From Actinomycetes bacterium (GTDB taxonomy: Bacteria > Actinomycetota > Actinomycetes > Mycobacteriales > Mycobacteriaceae): DNA of 64,000 nucleotides. The position numbers and the translations under genes are program-made. The notes under the pieces were generated by a model. The model was given only the letters and a program-made list of their open reading frames with translations, was not told the DNA's origin and did not search any database. Shown in pieces: positions 8,524 through 15,143 of this stretch; the first letter of the stretch is position 1, and the number at the start of each line of letters is the position of its first letter. The stretch covers positions 50,537 to 114,536 of the forward strand of contig JAEYMI010000062.1 of the NCBI GenBank assembly GCA_023461275.1, read 5' to 3'.

Positions 8524-8669
8524 CGTCGACGGCGCCCGGTCCCTCGTCGACAGCGCCCGGTCCCTCGTCGACAGCGCCCGGTCCTCGTCGACGGCGCCCG
8601 GTCCCACGTCGACAGCGCCCTGCTCTGCATCGACGGCGCCCAACTTGGGGTCGACGGCGCCCAGCTCCG
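8524..8669. repeat. 21-bp tandem repeat array B (7 units)
   Basis: Seven units (one of 20 bp) starting at 8524, 8545, 8566, 8586, 8607, 8628 and 8649. On the minus strand each carries GGGCGC(C/T)GTCGACG, the same core as arrays A and C. The array fills the space between the stop codon of the nucleotidyltransferase-like gene (8672) and the phoP promoter region, just upstream of the PhoP box. Confidence 0.9.
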
Positions 8670-8671
8670 GC

Positions 8672-9355
8672 TCAGAGTCCAAGCCACGGATGATCCGGGT
8701 GATGAGCCCGAAGATACTCAACGGGGGCCGACCGGGCCGACTCGTCGAGCACCGGCCATGCGCGTTCGACGTCAGAGGTGTCCTTGGGGCGTGCCGCCTT
8801 CGCCTTGAACATCAGTACGATCTCGGGATTCAGGTAGCGGACGCCGTCAGACATCCAGGTCACCGACTCGAGCGGATGCGCCGCGTCGGTGCGCTTGTTC
8901 ATCCAGAGCCCGTCCCGATCGCGGGTGATGAGCACGTCCAGCAGCCACGGCGAATCGGCATCGCGCCGTAGCCACACCTGATCGGCGGAGTCTGCGGGTT
9001 CGTCGTCGACGGTTACGGGCCGTAGGCCATCCGGCCCGACGCTCCACACATGCCATGGCGCAATGGCCCCGACAAGTTCCCCGACGTCGCGGCGGAACAT
9101 ACCGACGTCGATATCTTCGTGGTCGCGGGATCGACCAGTCGCAGCGTCGATAGCCCAGCCGCCGGCGATCCACCAGGGCGCGTCGAAGTCGGCCAGGCTA
9201 TCGGCGACGTCAGTCGGCGTGACCGATGCCCACCGGCCGTACAGCTTCTGAAACTCTTCTGCATCAGCATCTTTGGGACTGTTGAGTGGATAAGGGTCTC
9301 GATACACCCCTCGCCTATCGGCTCGGGGCACTCGACCAGCAGACGTATCACTCAC
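8672..9355 (-). CDS. Nucleotidyltransferase of the aminoglycoside/lincosamide adenylyltransferase type
   Basis: 227 aa. WWIAGGWAIDAATGRSRDHEDIDVGMFRRD carries the nucleotidyltransferase pattern GGWA(I/L)D...R.H.DIDV, where the two aspartates bind metal. Later blocks LDVLITRDRDGLWM and VRYLNPEIVLMFKAK match the same family (aminoglycoside-2''-adenylyltransferase-like). Such proteins add AMP to aminoglycosides or lincosamides, but chromosomal copies often have no known substrate. GTG 9355 is chosen because GTGA overlaps the stop of the upstream winged-helix gene; the open frame further upstream is antisense-like Arg-rich sequence. It is the last gene of a coupled three-gene operon. Confidence 0.75.
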   Translation of the reverse strand: MSDTSAGRVPRADRRGVYRDPYPLNSPKDADAEEFQKLYGRWASVTPTDVADSLADFDAPWWIAGGWAIDAATGRSRDHEDIDVGMFRRDVGELVGAIAPWHVWSVGPDGLRPVTVDDEPADSADQVWLRRDADSPWLLDVLITRDRDGLWMNKRTDAAHPLESVTWMSDGVRYLNPEIVLMFKAKAARPKDTSDVERAWPVLDESARSAPVEYLRAHHPDHPWLGL

Positions 9356-10536
9356 TTCGCCACCGACTTCATGAACGGTGCCGGGTAGCCGGTGGTCGGG
9401 CGTACGTCGCCGAGCCATGCGGTGAGGTCGTCGGCGCGTGCGGTGAGCGCCTTCGACGCGGAGGCGGGCACCTTTTCGAGCAGATGTAGCCGTACCGCGC
9501 CGTCGGCGTCGCGGTACCAGCCACCGACGATCCGCCCGCCCCACCATGCGGTCTGCCCGCCATTTCCGTTGCGGTCGAACAGATGTGACGCATGCTCGCC
9601 GAGGTAAAAGTCGCGTTCCTTGTGGCCCATGGTCGTCGGGTCCAGTTCGGGGAGCAGCGCCGCACCCGATTCCACATCCTCGTCGCCGAGGTCGTCGGCC
9701 ATCACGTAACCTGTTGCACCACTGTCGAGTTCGACCTCGACGACGTCGAGCTCACCCAGTGCGGCCCGAACATCCCTTTTGGTCGATCCCAGCCACCAGA
9801 CGATGTCGGTCTCGGTTCCGGGGCCGAAGGCGCGCAACCAACGCTCGATGAGCACCTGACAGCCCTCGGCGACAGTCACTTCCGGCAGTTCCTCACCCAG
9901 CCAGGCAGACATCAGCGCCCACTTTGGTCGGGACAGATACCATCCCAAGGTATTGGGCCCGCGGACGATGTCTCCGGCCGCGTCCATCATGTTGAGCACT
10001 CGCGGGCCCATCGGCACGCTGCCGCCCCAGCTCTTGCCCTCGGCGACCCTCACGTAGCCGTCCAATGCAGGAAGTCGCTCACGTAACTCCTTGGACGACA
10101 ACGCACTTCCATCGGACAACTCTTCCAAGACCGCCTGACGGGCCGTGTCGATCCAGGCATCCTCGTCGTCGAAGTCCGGGCTGCGTCGGAGGTCGCGCAA
10201 CATGTTGGTGCGCTCCGACGCGGTGATGCGCGGCCCGAGCGCACCCACCGCCGCGGCCAGGGTGTCGCGCCCGAAGACGAACAGCGTGCGCCGCATCGCG
10301 AGATGCTTCACCAGCGACCGGCTTTCGTACAGTGCCTCATCCATCAGAGCGGGCTCGAAGCCACGCATCCGCGCCCAGGTGGAGAGGTACACCGTCGACG
10401 CGGTGGTGGAGTGCAGGGCGACCATCGAATCGACCACTGCGGCAACAGAATCTGCGTGTGAGGAAGCAGCCAGCCGGTGCCTGCACATCAACCGTCGTCG
10501 ACGCTGCGCGTCGGAAATCTTCGGTCGCGCGGTCAC
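9352..10536 (-). CDS. Winged-helix DNA-binding domain protein (HTH_42 family)
   Basis: 394 aa. Belongs to the actinobacterial 'winged helix DNA-binding domain-containing' family: N-terminal ARxxxxxRLxxHRLA-like segment (QRRRRLMCRHRLAASS), VVDSMVALHSTTASTVYLS, then WWLGSTKRDVRAAL, LLPELDPTTMGHKERDFYL and GGQTAWWGGRIVGGWY. Some members act in DNA crosslink repair (glycosylase AlkX/YcaQ-like), others are uncharacterised; the QxD-type catalytic motif of YcaQ is not evident to me. Start GTG 10536 overlaps the RidA stop as GTGA, and the same arrangement links it to the next gene. Confidence 0.8.
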   Translation of the reverse strand: MTARPKISDAQRRRRLMCRHRLAASSHADSVAAVVDSMVALHSTTASTVYLSTWARMRGFEPALMDEALYESRSLVKHLAMRRTLFVFGRDTLAAAVGALGPRITASERTNMLRDLRRSPDFDDEDAWIDTARQAVLEELSDGSALSSKELRERLPALDGYVRVAEGKSWGGSVPMGPRVLNMMDAAGDIVRGPNTLGWYLSRPKWALMSAWLGEELPEVTVAEGCQVLIERWLRAFGPGTETDIVWWLGSTKRDVRAALGELDVVEVELDSGATGYVMADDLGDEDVESGAALLPELDPTTMGHKERDFYLGEHASHLFDRNGNGGQTAWWGGRIVGGWYRDADGAVRLHLLEKVPASASKALTARADDLTAWLGDVRPTTGYPAPFMKSVAK

Positions 10537-10925
10537 GGTGCCGCGATCGCGTCGACCTCGACAACCTGACCAGGATAGGGCAACGCGGCCACGGCCAGTA
10601 ACATCGCCGGCGGCACCTGAGAATCGAACTCGGCGTTCACTTCCTCCCACACCCGCGCCAAAGCCGTCTCATCACCAACGACGACGTACACGGTGAGCTT
10701 GGCGATCTCGGCGAACGCGCACCGCTGATCGGCGAGCACCGTGCGCAGGTTGACCAGACACCGCCGCACCTGCGCCAGTGCGTCACCCGGCGCGACAACG
10801 CCGCCGTCTGCGTCGAGCGGCGAGATACCGGCCGTGAACAGCAGCGGACCCGACGAAACTGTTGCGCTATAGGAAAATCCGCCGTCGAATAGTCCTGCTG
10901 GTCGGTGCAGCGCAACGCGTGACAT
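10533..10925 (-). CDS. RidA/YjgF family protein
   Basis: 130 aa, the usual size for the family. RidA proteins deaminate reactive enamines/imines made by PLP enzymes, and relatives have other small-molecule roles. LLFTAGISPLDADGGVV and the C-terminal PPAMLLAVAALPYPGQVVEVDAIA correspond to the conserved core; the catalytic Arg of archetypal RidA (in the ...R-x-x-V/T... pocket) is not clear, as the usual 'ARPAR' motif reads PPAML here. It heads an operon in which each stop overlaps the next start (GTGA). Confidence 0.85.
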   Translation of the reverse strand: MSRVALHRPAGLFDGGFSYSATVSSGPLLFTAGISPLDADGGVVAPGDALAQVRRCLVNLRTVLADQRCAFAEIAKLTVYVVVGDETALARVWEEVNAEFDSQVPPAMLLAVAALPYPGQVVEVDAIAAP

Positions 10926-10963
10926 GTGTCGATCCTAAGCAGTAAACCCCGAGCGGAAAAGCA

Positions 10964-10997
10964 ACGTACCCGCCGGGATATGTCCCGACGGGTACGT
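10964..10997 (-). terminator. Rho-independent terminator of the small secreted protein gene
   Basis: ACGTACCCGCCGGG (10964-10977) pairs with CCCGACGGGTACGT (10984-10997): a 14-bp stem with one mismatch and a 6-nt loop. On the minus strand it is followed by TTGCTTTTCC, a short T tract, and lies 34 bp past the stop of the gene at 11031-11300. Confidence 0.7.
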
Positions 10998-11030
10998 GAC
11001 GTAGATGGCCCGGACCGGGCCGAGGTGACG

Positions 11031-11300
11031 CTACTTCGGCAGCAGTCCGCTGACGAGATCGGCGGCGCCCGCCAGCGACGGGTTCTGCTCACCGAACTTG
11101 TCGAGCGCGAGGCGGATGTTGTCCAGGGTCGGCTGCGCGTCCTGTGTGGCTTCGTCAACCGAGGCGGGCGGAGTCGGCGCGGCCGATGCGACCGGTGCCA
11201 CAACCGTCATCCCACCGGCGATGGCCAAGCCTGCCAGTCCGGCGACGATGCCGCGTCGACGACGAAGGGCCGACTTGCTTCCAGTGAATTCTCGATGCAT
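11031..11300 (-). CDS. Small secreted protein with Sec signal peptide
   Basis: 89 aa. Basic N-region (SKSALRRRR), hydrophobic core IVAGLAGLAIAGGMTVVAPV and a cleavage-like ASAAP give a standard Sec signal peptide; about 45 mature residues follow, without cysteines (TPPASVDEATQDAQPTLDN...LVSGLLPK). Start ATG 11300 has GGGAGAAAA immediately upstream. No domain is recognised. It stands alone, divergent from nothing nearby and followed by a clear hairpin terminator, so it is probably expressed as a monocistronic message. Confidence 0.75.
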   Translation of the reverse strand: MHREFTGSKSALRRRRGIVAGLAGLAIAGGMTVVAPVASAAPTPPASVDEATQDAQPTLDNIRLALDKFGEQNPSLAGAADLVSGLLPK

Positions 11301-11419
11301 TTTTCTCCCATTTCTCCAGTGCCCCCAACCCAAGAGGAGCTGGCCGAGACTTCACCATACAAAACGCACCTGACCGGACAAGTGGACCGCCGGCCACGAT
11401 CGGGTTGCGCAGGGGTGGC

Positions 11420-13039
11420 TTACCGGAAACCGATGACCGCCTCGCCCCAGGTGGTCCGTAATTCCCCGTCGAGGTCGTCGACGACGCTGTCGGTGGCGTC
11501 GATCACCAACGTCGACCGGTTGTCTGCGGAGTAACTGGGCCACTGCGGTTCGACGTCGTCGGCCGAGGGCACACCGCCGTGCGCGAACGCGGTCCATCGG
11601 GCGATCATGCGCGCCGAGATCTCCTCGCCGGTCTTCTTCCCGCCGAGCTTGAACGTGATGTCACGCGGACCGGACACTAGATTGCCCCACAGATAGGGCA
11701 ATTCGGTGGCGTGCGTGGCACCGATCCGCAGCGCGCGCAGCATGCGGGTCGCCCAGTCGAATCGATACAGGTAGACCGGCTGGTGACGGCTGTGCCCTTC
11801 GGCGACCCACACCGTCGGCATCCGGAACGCGACGTCACGGGCGACGCCGAGACCCGCCACCTTGGGACGCAGCCCGGAGTAGGCGGAGTAGATCTGCGCT
11901 TGGTCGGGCAGCTCCAGCTCCGGATGGTCCTCTTTGAGCCCGACGAACATCCGCTCGATGTTGGCCGGGCTGATCGGCATCAGCGGCGACTTCATCCACA
12001 CGAACAGCGACGCCTCGTCCTTGTTGGTGCCGATCATCAACGGCACCGGCAACGACGTCCCACCGGTGTACGCGTCGAGCGGGTGTTGCGGCACCAGATC
12101 GCCGTCGACTATCGGTGTGAAAGCGATGATGCCGGGCTGATCGGAGGGAATCTCCGCGAAGACCACCATCGACGCGGCGACCAGATCGTCGGCGGAGGCC
12201 CCGGTCAGCAGCTCCGTCGGCTTCAGGTTGGTCGGTTGGGCGTCGGCCGGCTGCGGTTCGGTCTGCCCGGACCCCTCGGAGCTGCCGCCGGAATGCCGCA
12301 GCGCCTCGAGGAACCGTTTGGCGACGAACGTCGCGCGTCCCTGCTCGTACACCGACGTCGCCGGTGAGCTCTGCGCGATCGCCCGCGCGAACAGTCCCCC
12401 GGCCGCCGGCATGGTGACCAGCGTCGTGACCAGGCCACCGCCGGCGGATTCACCGAAGAGCGTCGTATTGGCGGCGTCGCCACCGAAGGCGCCGATGTTG
12501 TCGCGAACCCACGTGAGCGCGAGCAGGACGTCGCTGAGGGCGGGATTCGTGTCGAAGCGGTCGGGGTCGATGGAGGAGAAGTCGGCGAACCCGAACGCGC
12601 CGAGCCGGTAGTTGATGGTGACCACGATGACTTTGCCGTCGGTCACGAGATGTGTTGCGTCGTAAACAGGTTGGCTGCCGCAGCCGAACATGTACGCGCC
12701 GCCGTGCAGCCACACCATGACCGGATACGTGGCGTCGCGGTCGACCGCGCCGGCCGGCGTCCACACATTGAGGTAGAGGCAGTCCTCACTCATCGTGTAG
12801 TTCTCGCCGAGTGGGACCGCCGGCATGATCTGCTGCGGGCAGACCGCCGAGAACTTGTCGGCGTCGACGACCCCGTCGTGCGGCGCGACGGGCCGGGCAC
12901 GACGCCACCGTAGGTCTCCGACGGGCCGCTGAGCGTAGGCGATCCCTCGCCAGACGTCGACGTCGTCGGAGCGGACACCGCGATAGCCACCGAGTGCGGT
13001 GGTTGCAATTGGACCTTCACCAGCCATGAGAACGATCAT
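11420..13039 (-). CDS. Type B carboxylesterase
   Basis: 539 aa alpha/beta hydrolase. WLHGGAYMFG is the oxyanion-hole HGG motif, TTLFGESAGGG holds the nucleophile serine, and GATHATELPYLWG has the expected catalytic histidine region; EDCLYLNVW is the family EDCL signature. It would hydrolyse carboxylic esters; substrate unknown. No signal peptide, so cytoplasmic. A Gly/Ser/Gln-rich insert near residues 270-295 (HSGGSSEGSGQTEPQPADAQ) is unusual for the family. Start could be ATG 13039 or ATG 13027 (MAGEG); neither has a strong ribosome site. Confidence 0.9.
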   Translation of the reverse strand: MIVLMAGEGPIATTALGGYRGVRSDDVDVWRGIAYAQRPVGDLRWRRARPVAPHDGVVDADKFSAVCPQQIMPAVPLGENYTMSEDCLYLNVWTPAGAVDRDATYPVMVWLHGGAYMFGCGSQPVYDATHLVTDGKVIVVTINYRLGAFGFADFSSIDPDRFDTNPALSDVLLALTWVRDNIGAFGGDAANTTLFGESAGGGLVTTLVTMPAAGGLFARAIAQSSPATSVYEQGRATFVAKRFLEALRHSGGSSEGSGQTEPQPADAQPTNLKPTELLTGASADDLVAASMVVFAEIPSDQPGIIAFTPIVDGDLVPQHPLDAYTGGTSLPVPLMIGTNKDEASLFVWMKSPLMPISPANIERMFVGLKEDHPELELPDQAQIYSAYSGLRPKVAGLGVARDVAFRMPTVWVAEGHSRHQPVYLYRFDWATRMLRALRIGATHATELPYLWGNLVSGPRDITFKLGGKKTGEEISARMIARWTAFAHGGVPSADDVEPQWPSYSADNRSTLVIDATDSVVDDLDGELRTTWGEAVIGFR

Positions 13040-13124
13040 GGTGCATCGACGGTCCCGACGTTGCGGCATGAGGCAAATCGACGATCAGGCAAGCGGACCT
13101 GACCGGAGAGAACCTGAGCGGCTC

Positions 13125-13178
13125 TCTCAGAGCCCCCTGTCAGGATTGAACTGACGACCTTTCGCTTACAAGGCGAGT
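13125..13178. repeat. attL-like direct repeat: 3' fragment of tRNA-Thr
   Basis: Identical to 15062-15115 over 54 bp; flanking bases differ on both sides (13124 c versus 15061 t; 13179 t versus 15116 g). It holds the tRNA 3' half without the D arm or 5' acceptor strand, so it is not a functional tRNA. The last codons and stop of the AbiEii-like gene lie inside it. Confidence 0.9.
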
Positions 13179-13978
13179 TGCTTGATCAGCACGTCGACGA
13201 TCTCTCGTTGTGATGCCACAGTGCTTGGCCAAGCTCCCGTTTCCGGTTGGAAATGGTGCGCGAGCAAGTCAATGTCGGCGACAGCAAGACGCGCGGCCAA
13301 CACTTGTAGCTCACCGTTGCTCAGGGACTCTCGAATGTCCGAACCGAGTAGGGCTGCGGATGCGGTCAGCACATCGAATTCATATGTTTCAAGAGCCCAG
13401 AAATGCCGCTCATACCACAGTCGATCAGCATCCTGCGCATACCAGTGGACCGCGAGCGCGAGATCCGGGCCGTCCTTGTAGTTGTGGTCGGGCGATCGAT
13501 CAAGCCAAGCGTGAAGCTTGAGTACTGCAAATCCGGCGGCGGTCGGCACCCGCACCGACACGCCGTCGGCAAGTGCCAACGCATCCGCATGTCGATAAGC
13601 GTCGCTGAACCCGTGCACGTTCAACTCCCCGCTCCCGGACGGACCAGGCGTCGTACCTGGCGGCATCTCGACTTCGCCGAACGGAATGAGATCGGTGGGT
13701 ACGTTCGCCACGAGAAACCGATGGCCGGTCAGGCCGACCGCATCGAACCGTTGACGAATCGCATCGAACTGGCTCCAGTCGCGAAGTGCGACAGCAACAT
13801 CGACGTCACTCGTGCGGCGCAACTGAGATGTGCATCCGTAGCGCCAATGCAGAAGGTCGCGGCACTGCGCGCCGACGAGCATGGCCCGATCCGTCGCGAT
13901 CACATCGGAAAGCGCTACGACGACAGGCTCGACGGCCGCGAGAAGATCGCGGCCGGACTCAGAGTAGTCGTGCAACAC
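13166..13978 (-). CDS. AbiEii/AbiGii-type nucleotidyltransferase toxin
   Basis: 270 aa. RRTSDVDVAVALRDW gives the DxD metal-binding pair of nucleotidyltransferases, preceded by the helix with CRDLLHWRYG; a later KLHAWLDR..NYKDGPDLAL segment matches the K/D-rich part of AbiEii-like proteins. Known AbiE toxins modify tRNA with nucleotides and arrest growth when not countered, giving abortive infection. Start GTG 13978 overlaps the antitoxin gene by 20 bp, so they are coupled. The final residues QLAL and the TAA stop are encoded by the tRNA-derived repeat. Base composition is less GC-rich than neighbours. Confidence 0.8.
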   Translation of the reverse strand: MLHDYSESGRDLLAAVEPVVVALSDVIATDRAMLVGAQCRDLLHWRYGCTSQLRRTSDVDVAVALRDWSQFDAIRQRFDAVGLTGHRFLVANVPTDLIPFGEVEMPPGTTPGPSGSGELNVHGFSDAYRHADALALADGVSVRVPTAAGFAVLKLHAWLDRSPDHNYKDGPDLALAVHWYAQDADRLWYERHFWALETYEFDVLTASAALLGSDIRESLSNGELQVLAARLAVADIDLLAHHFQPETGAWPSTVASQREIVDVLIKQLAL

Positions 13979-14978
13979 GTCGCCTCAGATTCCGGGCAAC
14001 CTCGATCTGACGAGACTCACGGGACGCGAGCAGGTCGGCGTAGATGAGGGCATCCGGTGCGAGCTCCGCGTTGCCATCGATGCGAAGATCTCGCCAAAAG
14101 AGCGTGCGCACAACAATGTTGCCGTGCGGGTCACGACGCCAGCGATTGGCGCGAATCAAATCAGACGGTGGCTGCTTGCTGCCATCACCGTTGTCGACGT
14201 ACAGAACCAACGATTGTGGGTTCTGAATCTGACCCCCGACGGCCTGCTCCCCACTGATCGCGTAGTCGATTCCCGCTGGGCGAGACCAACTTTGCGCATC
14301 CCCGGTGGCGACGAACAGAACGGTCGAGCGCCCGAGCCCTCCCGGATACGACGCCGCCCACAAATCAAACAGCTCCTCGGTGCGGATGAGCTTGCGGCCC
14401 AGCGCTGTTCGCAAGACGAATCCAGCAGACTCCAAAGTGTCCAAGGAACCCTTGGCCATGCCGACGGAAACACCGGCGGAGTCAGCGATTTCTCGGAATG
14501 GCGCGTCAACCAGATCCGGCCGGCTCAGAAGCGCGAGGACCACCTGCGCACGCTTGGGCGTGAACGGATTCTGCGCGGCACCAACATGACTGACCCCATT
14601 CTTCGGTGCCATCGTCGGTCCACGTCGACCCCGAACGTCGACGACGAGCCCCCGATCGCGAATGAAGGCGTTGCCGACACCGTCGACGTACCAAATCCCT
14701 CGTGAGCGCAGCGTCTCTGCAGTCGACTCGTGAACTCGGGGACCCAGCACCAAGATCTGCACGTCGTCGGACATGTCACCGGCCAGACGTAATGTGTCCG
14801 TCGCGGACAGGTGCGGCAGGTACACCGCCATTACCTCGATGCGGCGATCGTCGGCGCTAAGGCTCATCGACGCTGGTTGTGACTCCGACAGACGTGCCAG
14901 ATCGCCTTGGATGGTCACGCCATACTCGTTTAGGAATCGCGCCATCGGCTCGATGAGCGCATGAAGGGTGGAGTCCAC
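13959..14978 (-). CDS. AbiEi-type antitoxin/transcriptional autorepressor
   Basis: 339 aa. The middle contains a winged-helix segment (KRAQVVLALLSRPDLVDAPFREIADSAGVSVGMAKGSLDTLESAGFV) and the C-terminal half resembles the type IV antitoxin domain, with LIRTEELFDLWAASYPGGL and DYAISGEQAVGG. AbiEi proteins neutralise AbiEii without direct binding and repress their own promoter through inverted repeats. It is the first gene of the pair, as in known AbiE operons, and has a perfect palindrome 15-41 bp upstream. The domain order here (N-terminal ~110 residue region, then HTH) is longer than the minimal AbiEi of ~200 aa. Confidence 0.78.
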   Translation of the reverse strand: MDSTLHALIEPMARFLNEYGVTIQGDLARLSESQPASMSLSADDRRIEVMAVYLPHLSATDTLRLAGDMSDDVQILVLGPRVHESTAETLRSRGIWYVDGVGNAFIRDRGLVVDVRGRRGPTMAPKNGVSHVGAAQNPFTPKRAQVVLALLSRPDLVDAPFREIADSAGVSVGMAKGSLDTLESAGFVLRTALGRKLIRTEELFDLWAASYPGGLGRSTVLFVATGDAQSWSRPAGIDYAISGEQAVGGQIQNPQSLVLYVDNGDGSKQPPSDLIRANRWRRDPHGNIVVRTLFWRDLRIDGNAELAPDALIYADLLASRESRQIEVARNLRRRVARLL

Positions 14979-14992
14979 TCGTTCACTCTACC

Positions 14993-15019
14993 CGGGTGTT
15001 CAACAAAATTGAACACCCG
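14993..15019. promoter_or_regulatory. Palindrome upstream of abiEi, candidate operator
   Basis: CGGGTGTTCAA (14993-15003) and TTGAACACCCG (15009-15019) form 11-bp perfect arms with a 5-nt AT-rich centre. Located just upstream of the AbiEi start at 14978. AbiEi repressors bind inverted repeats in their promoters, so this is the obvious operator. It could also form a hairpin, but there is no upstream gene to terminate. Confidence 0.65.
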
Positions 15020-15061
15020 CAATAATGAACACCACCGGCTCGGACGTCGAACCCAGCATGT

Positions 15062-15115
15062 TCTCAGAGCCCCCTGTCAGGATTGAACTGACGACCTTTC
15101 GCTTACAAGGCGAGT
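15062..15115. repeat. attR-like direct repeat within the intact tRNA-Thr
   Basis: 54 bp identical to 13125-13178, covering the tRNA from the anticodon loop through the 3' end and 6 bp beyond. Confidence 0.9.
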
Positions 15116-15139
15116 GCTCTACCACTGAGCTAAGGAGGC
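15068..15139 (-). tRNA. tRNA-Thr (anticodon TGT)
   Basis: Folded by eye: acceptor strands GCCTCCT (15139-15133) and AGGGGGC (15075-15069), D arm with AGCTCAGTGGTAGAGCA, anticodon loop CTTGTAA giving TGT, and T arm GTTCAATCC. CCA is not encoded. The discriminator is T. A TATACT box at 15156-15151, 11 bp upstream of the mature 5' end, is a likely -10 element. The gene is the insertion target of the AbiE island, which leaves it intact. Confidence 0.93.
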
Positions 15140-15143
15140 ATGT

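Larger units (their letters stand above)
13125..15115. mobile_element. AbiE island integrated in tRNA-Thr (bounded by 54-bp direct repeats)
   Basis: Two identical 54-bp copies, 13125-13178 and 15062-15115, bound a segment with repeat-to-repeat period 1,937 bp. The repeat is the 3' half of tRNA-Thr from the anticodon loop to the end plus 6 bp downstream, the usual attachment core of tyrosine recombinases. The segment carries only an AbiEi/AbiEii-like gene pair and their promoter. No integrase is present, so it is either a remnant or an element mobilised in trans. The intact tRNA is restored at the right end. Confidence 0.85.

Noticed and set aside
8524..8669. CRISPR array
   Set aside because: Repeat period is 21 bp with no unique spacers of constant length and no cas genes; a plain tandem repeat.
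13125..13178. A second tRNA-Thr gene
   Set aside because: Only the 3' half is present; no D arm or 5' acceptor strand.
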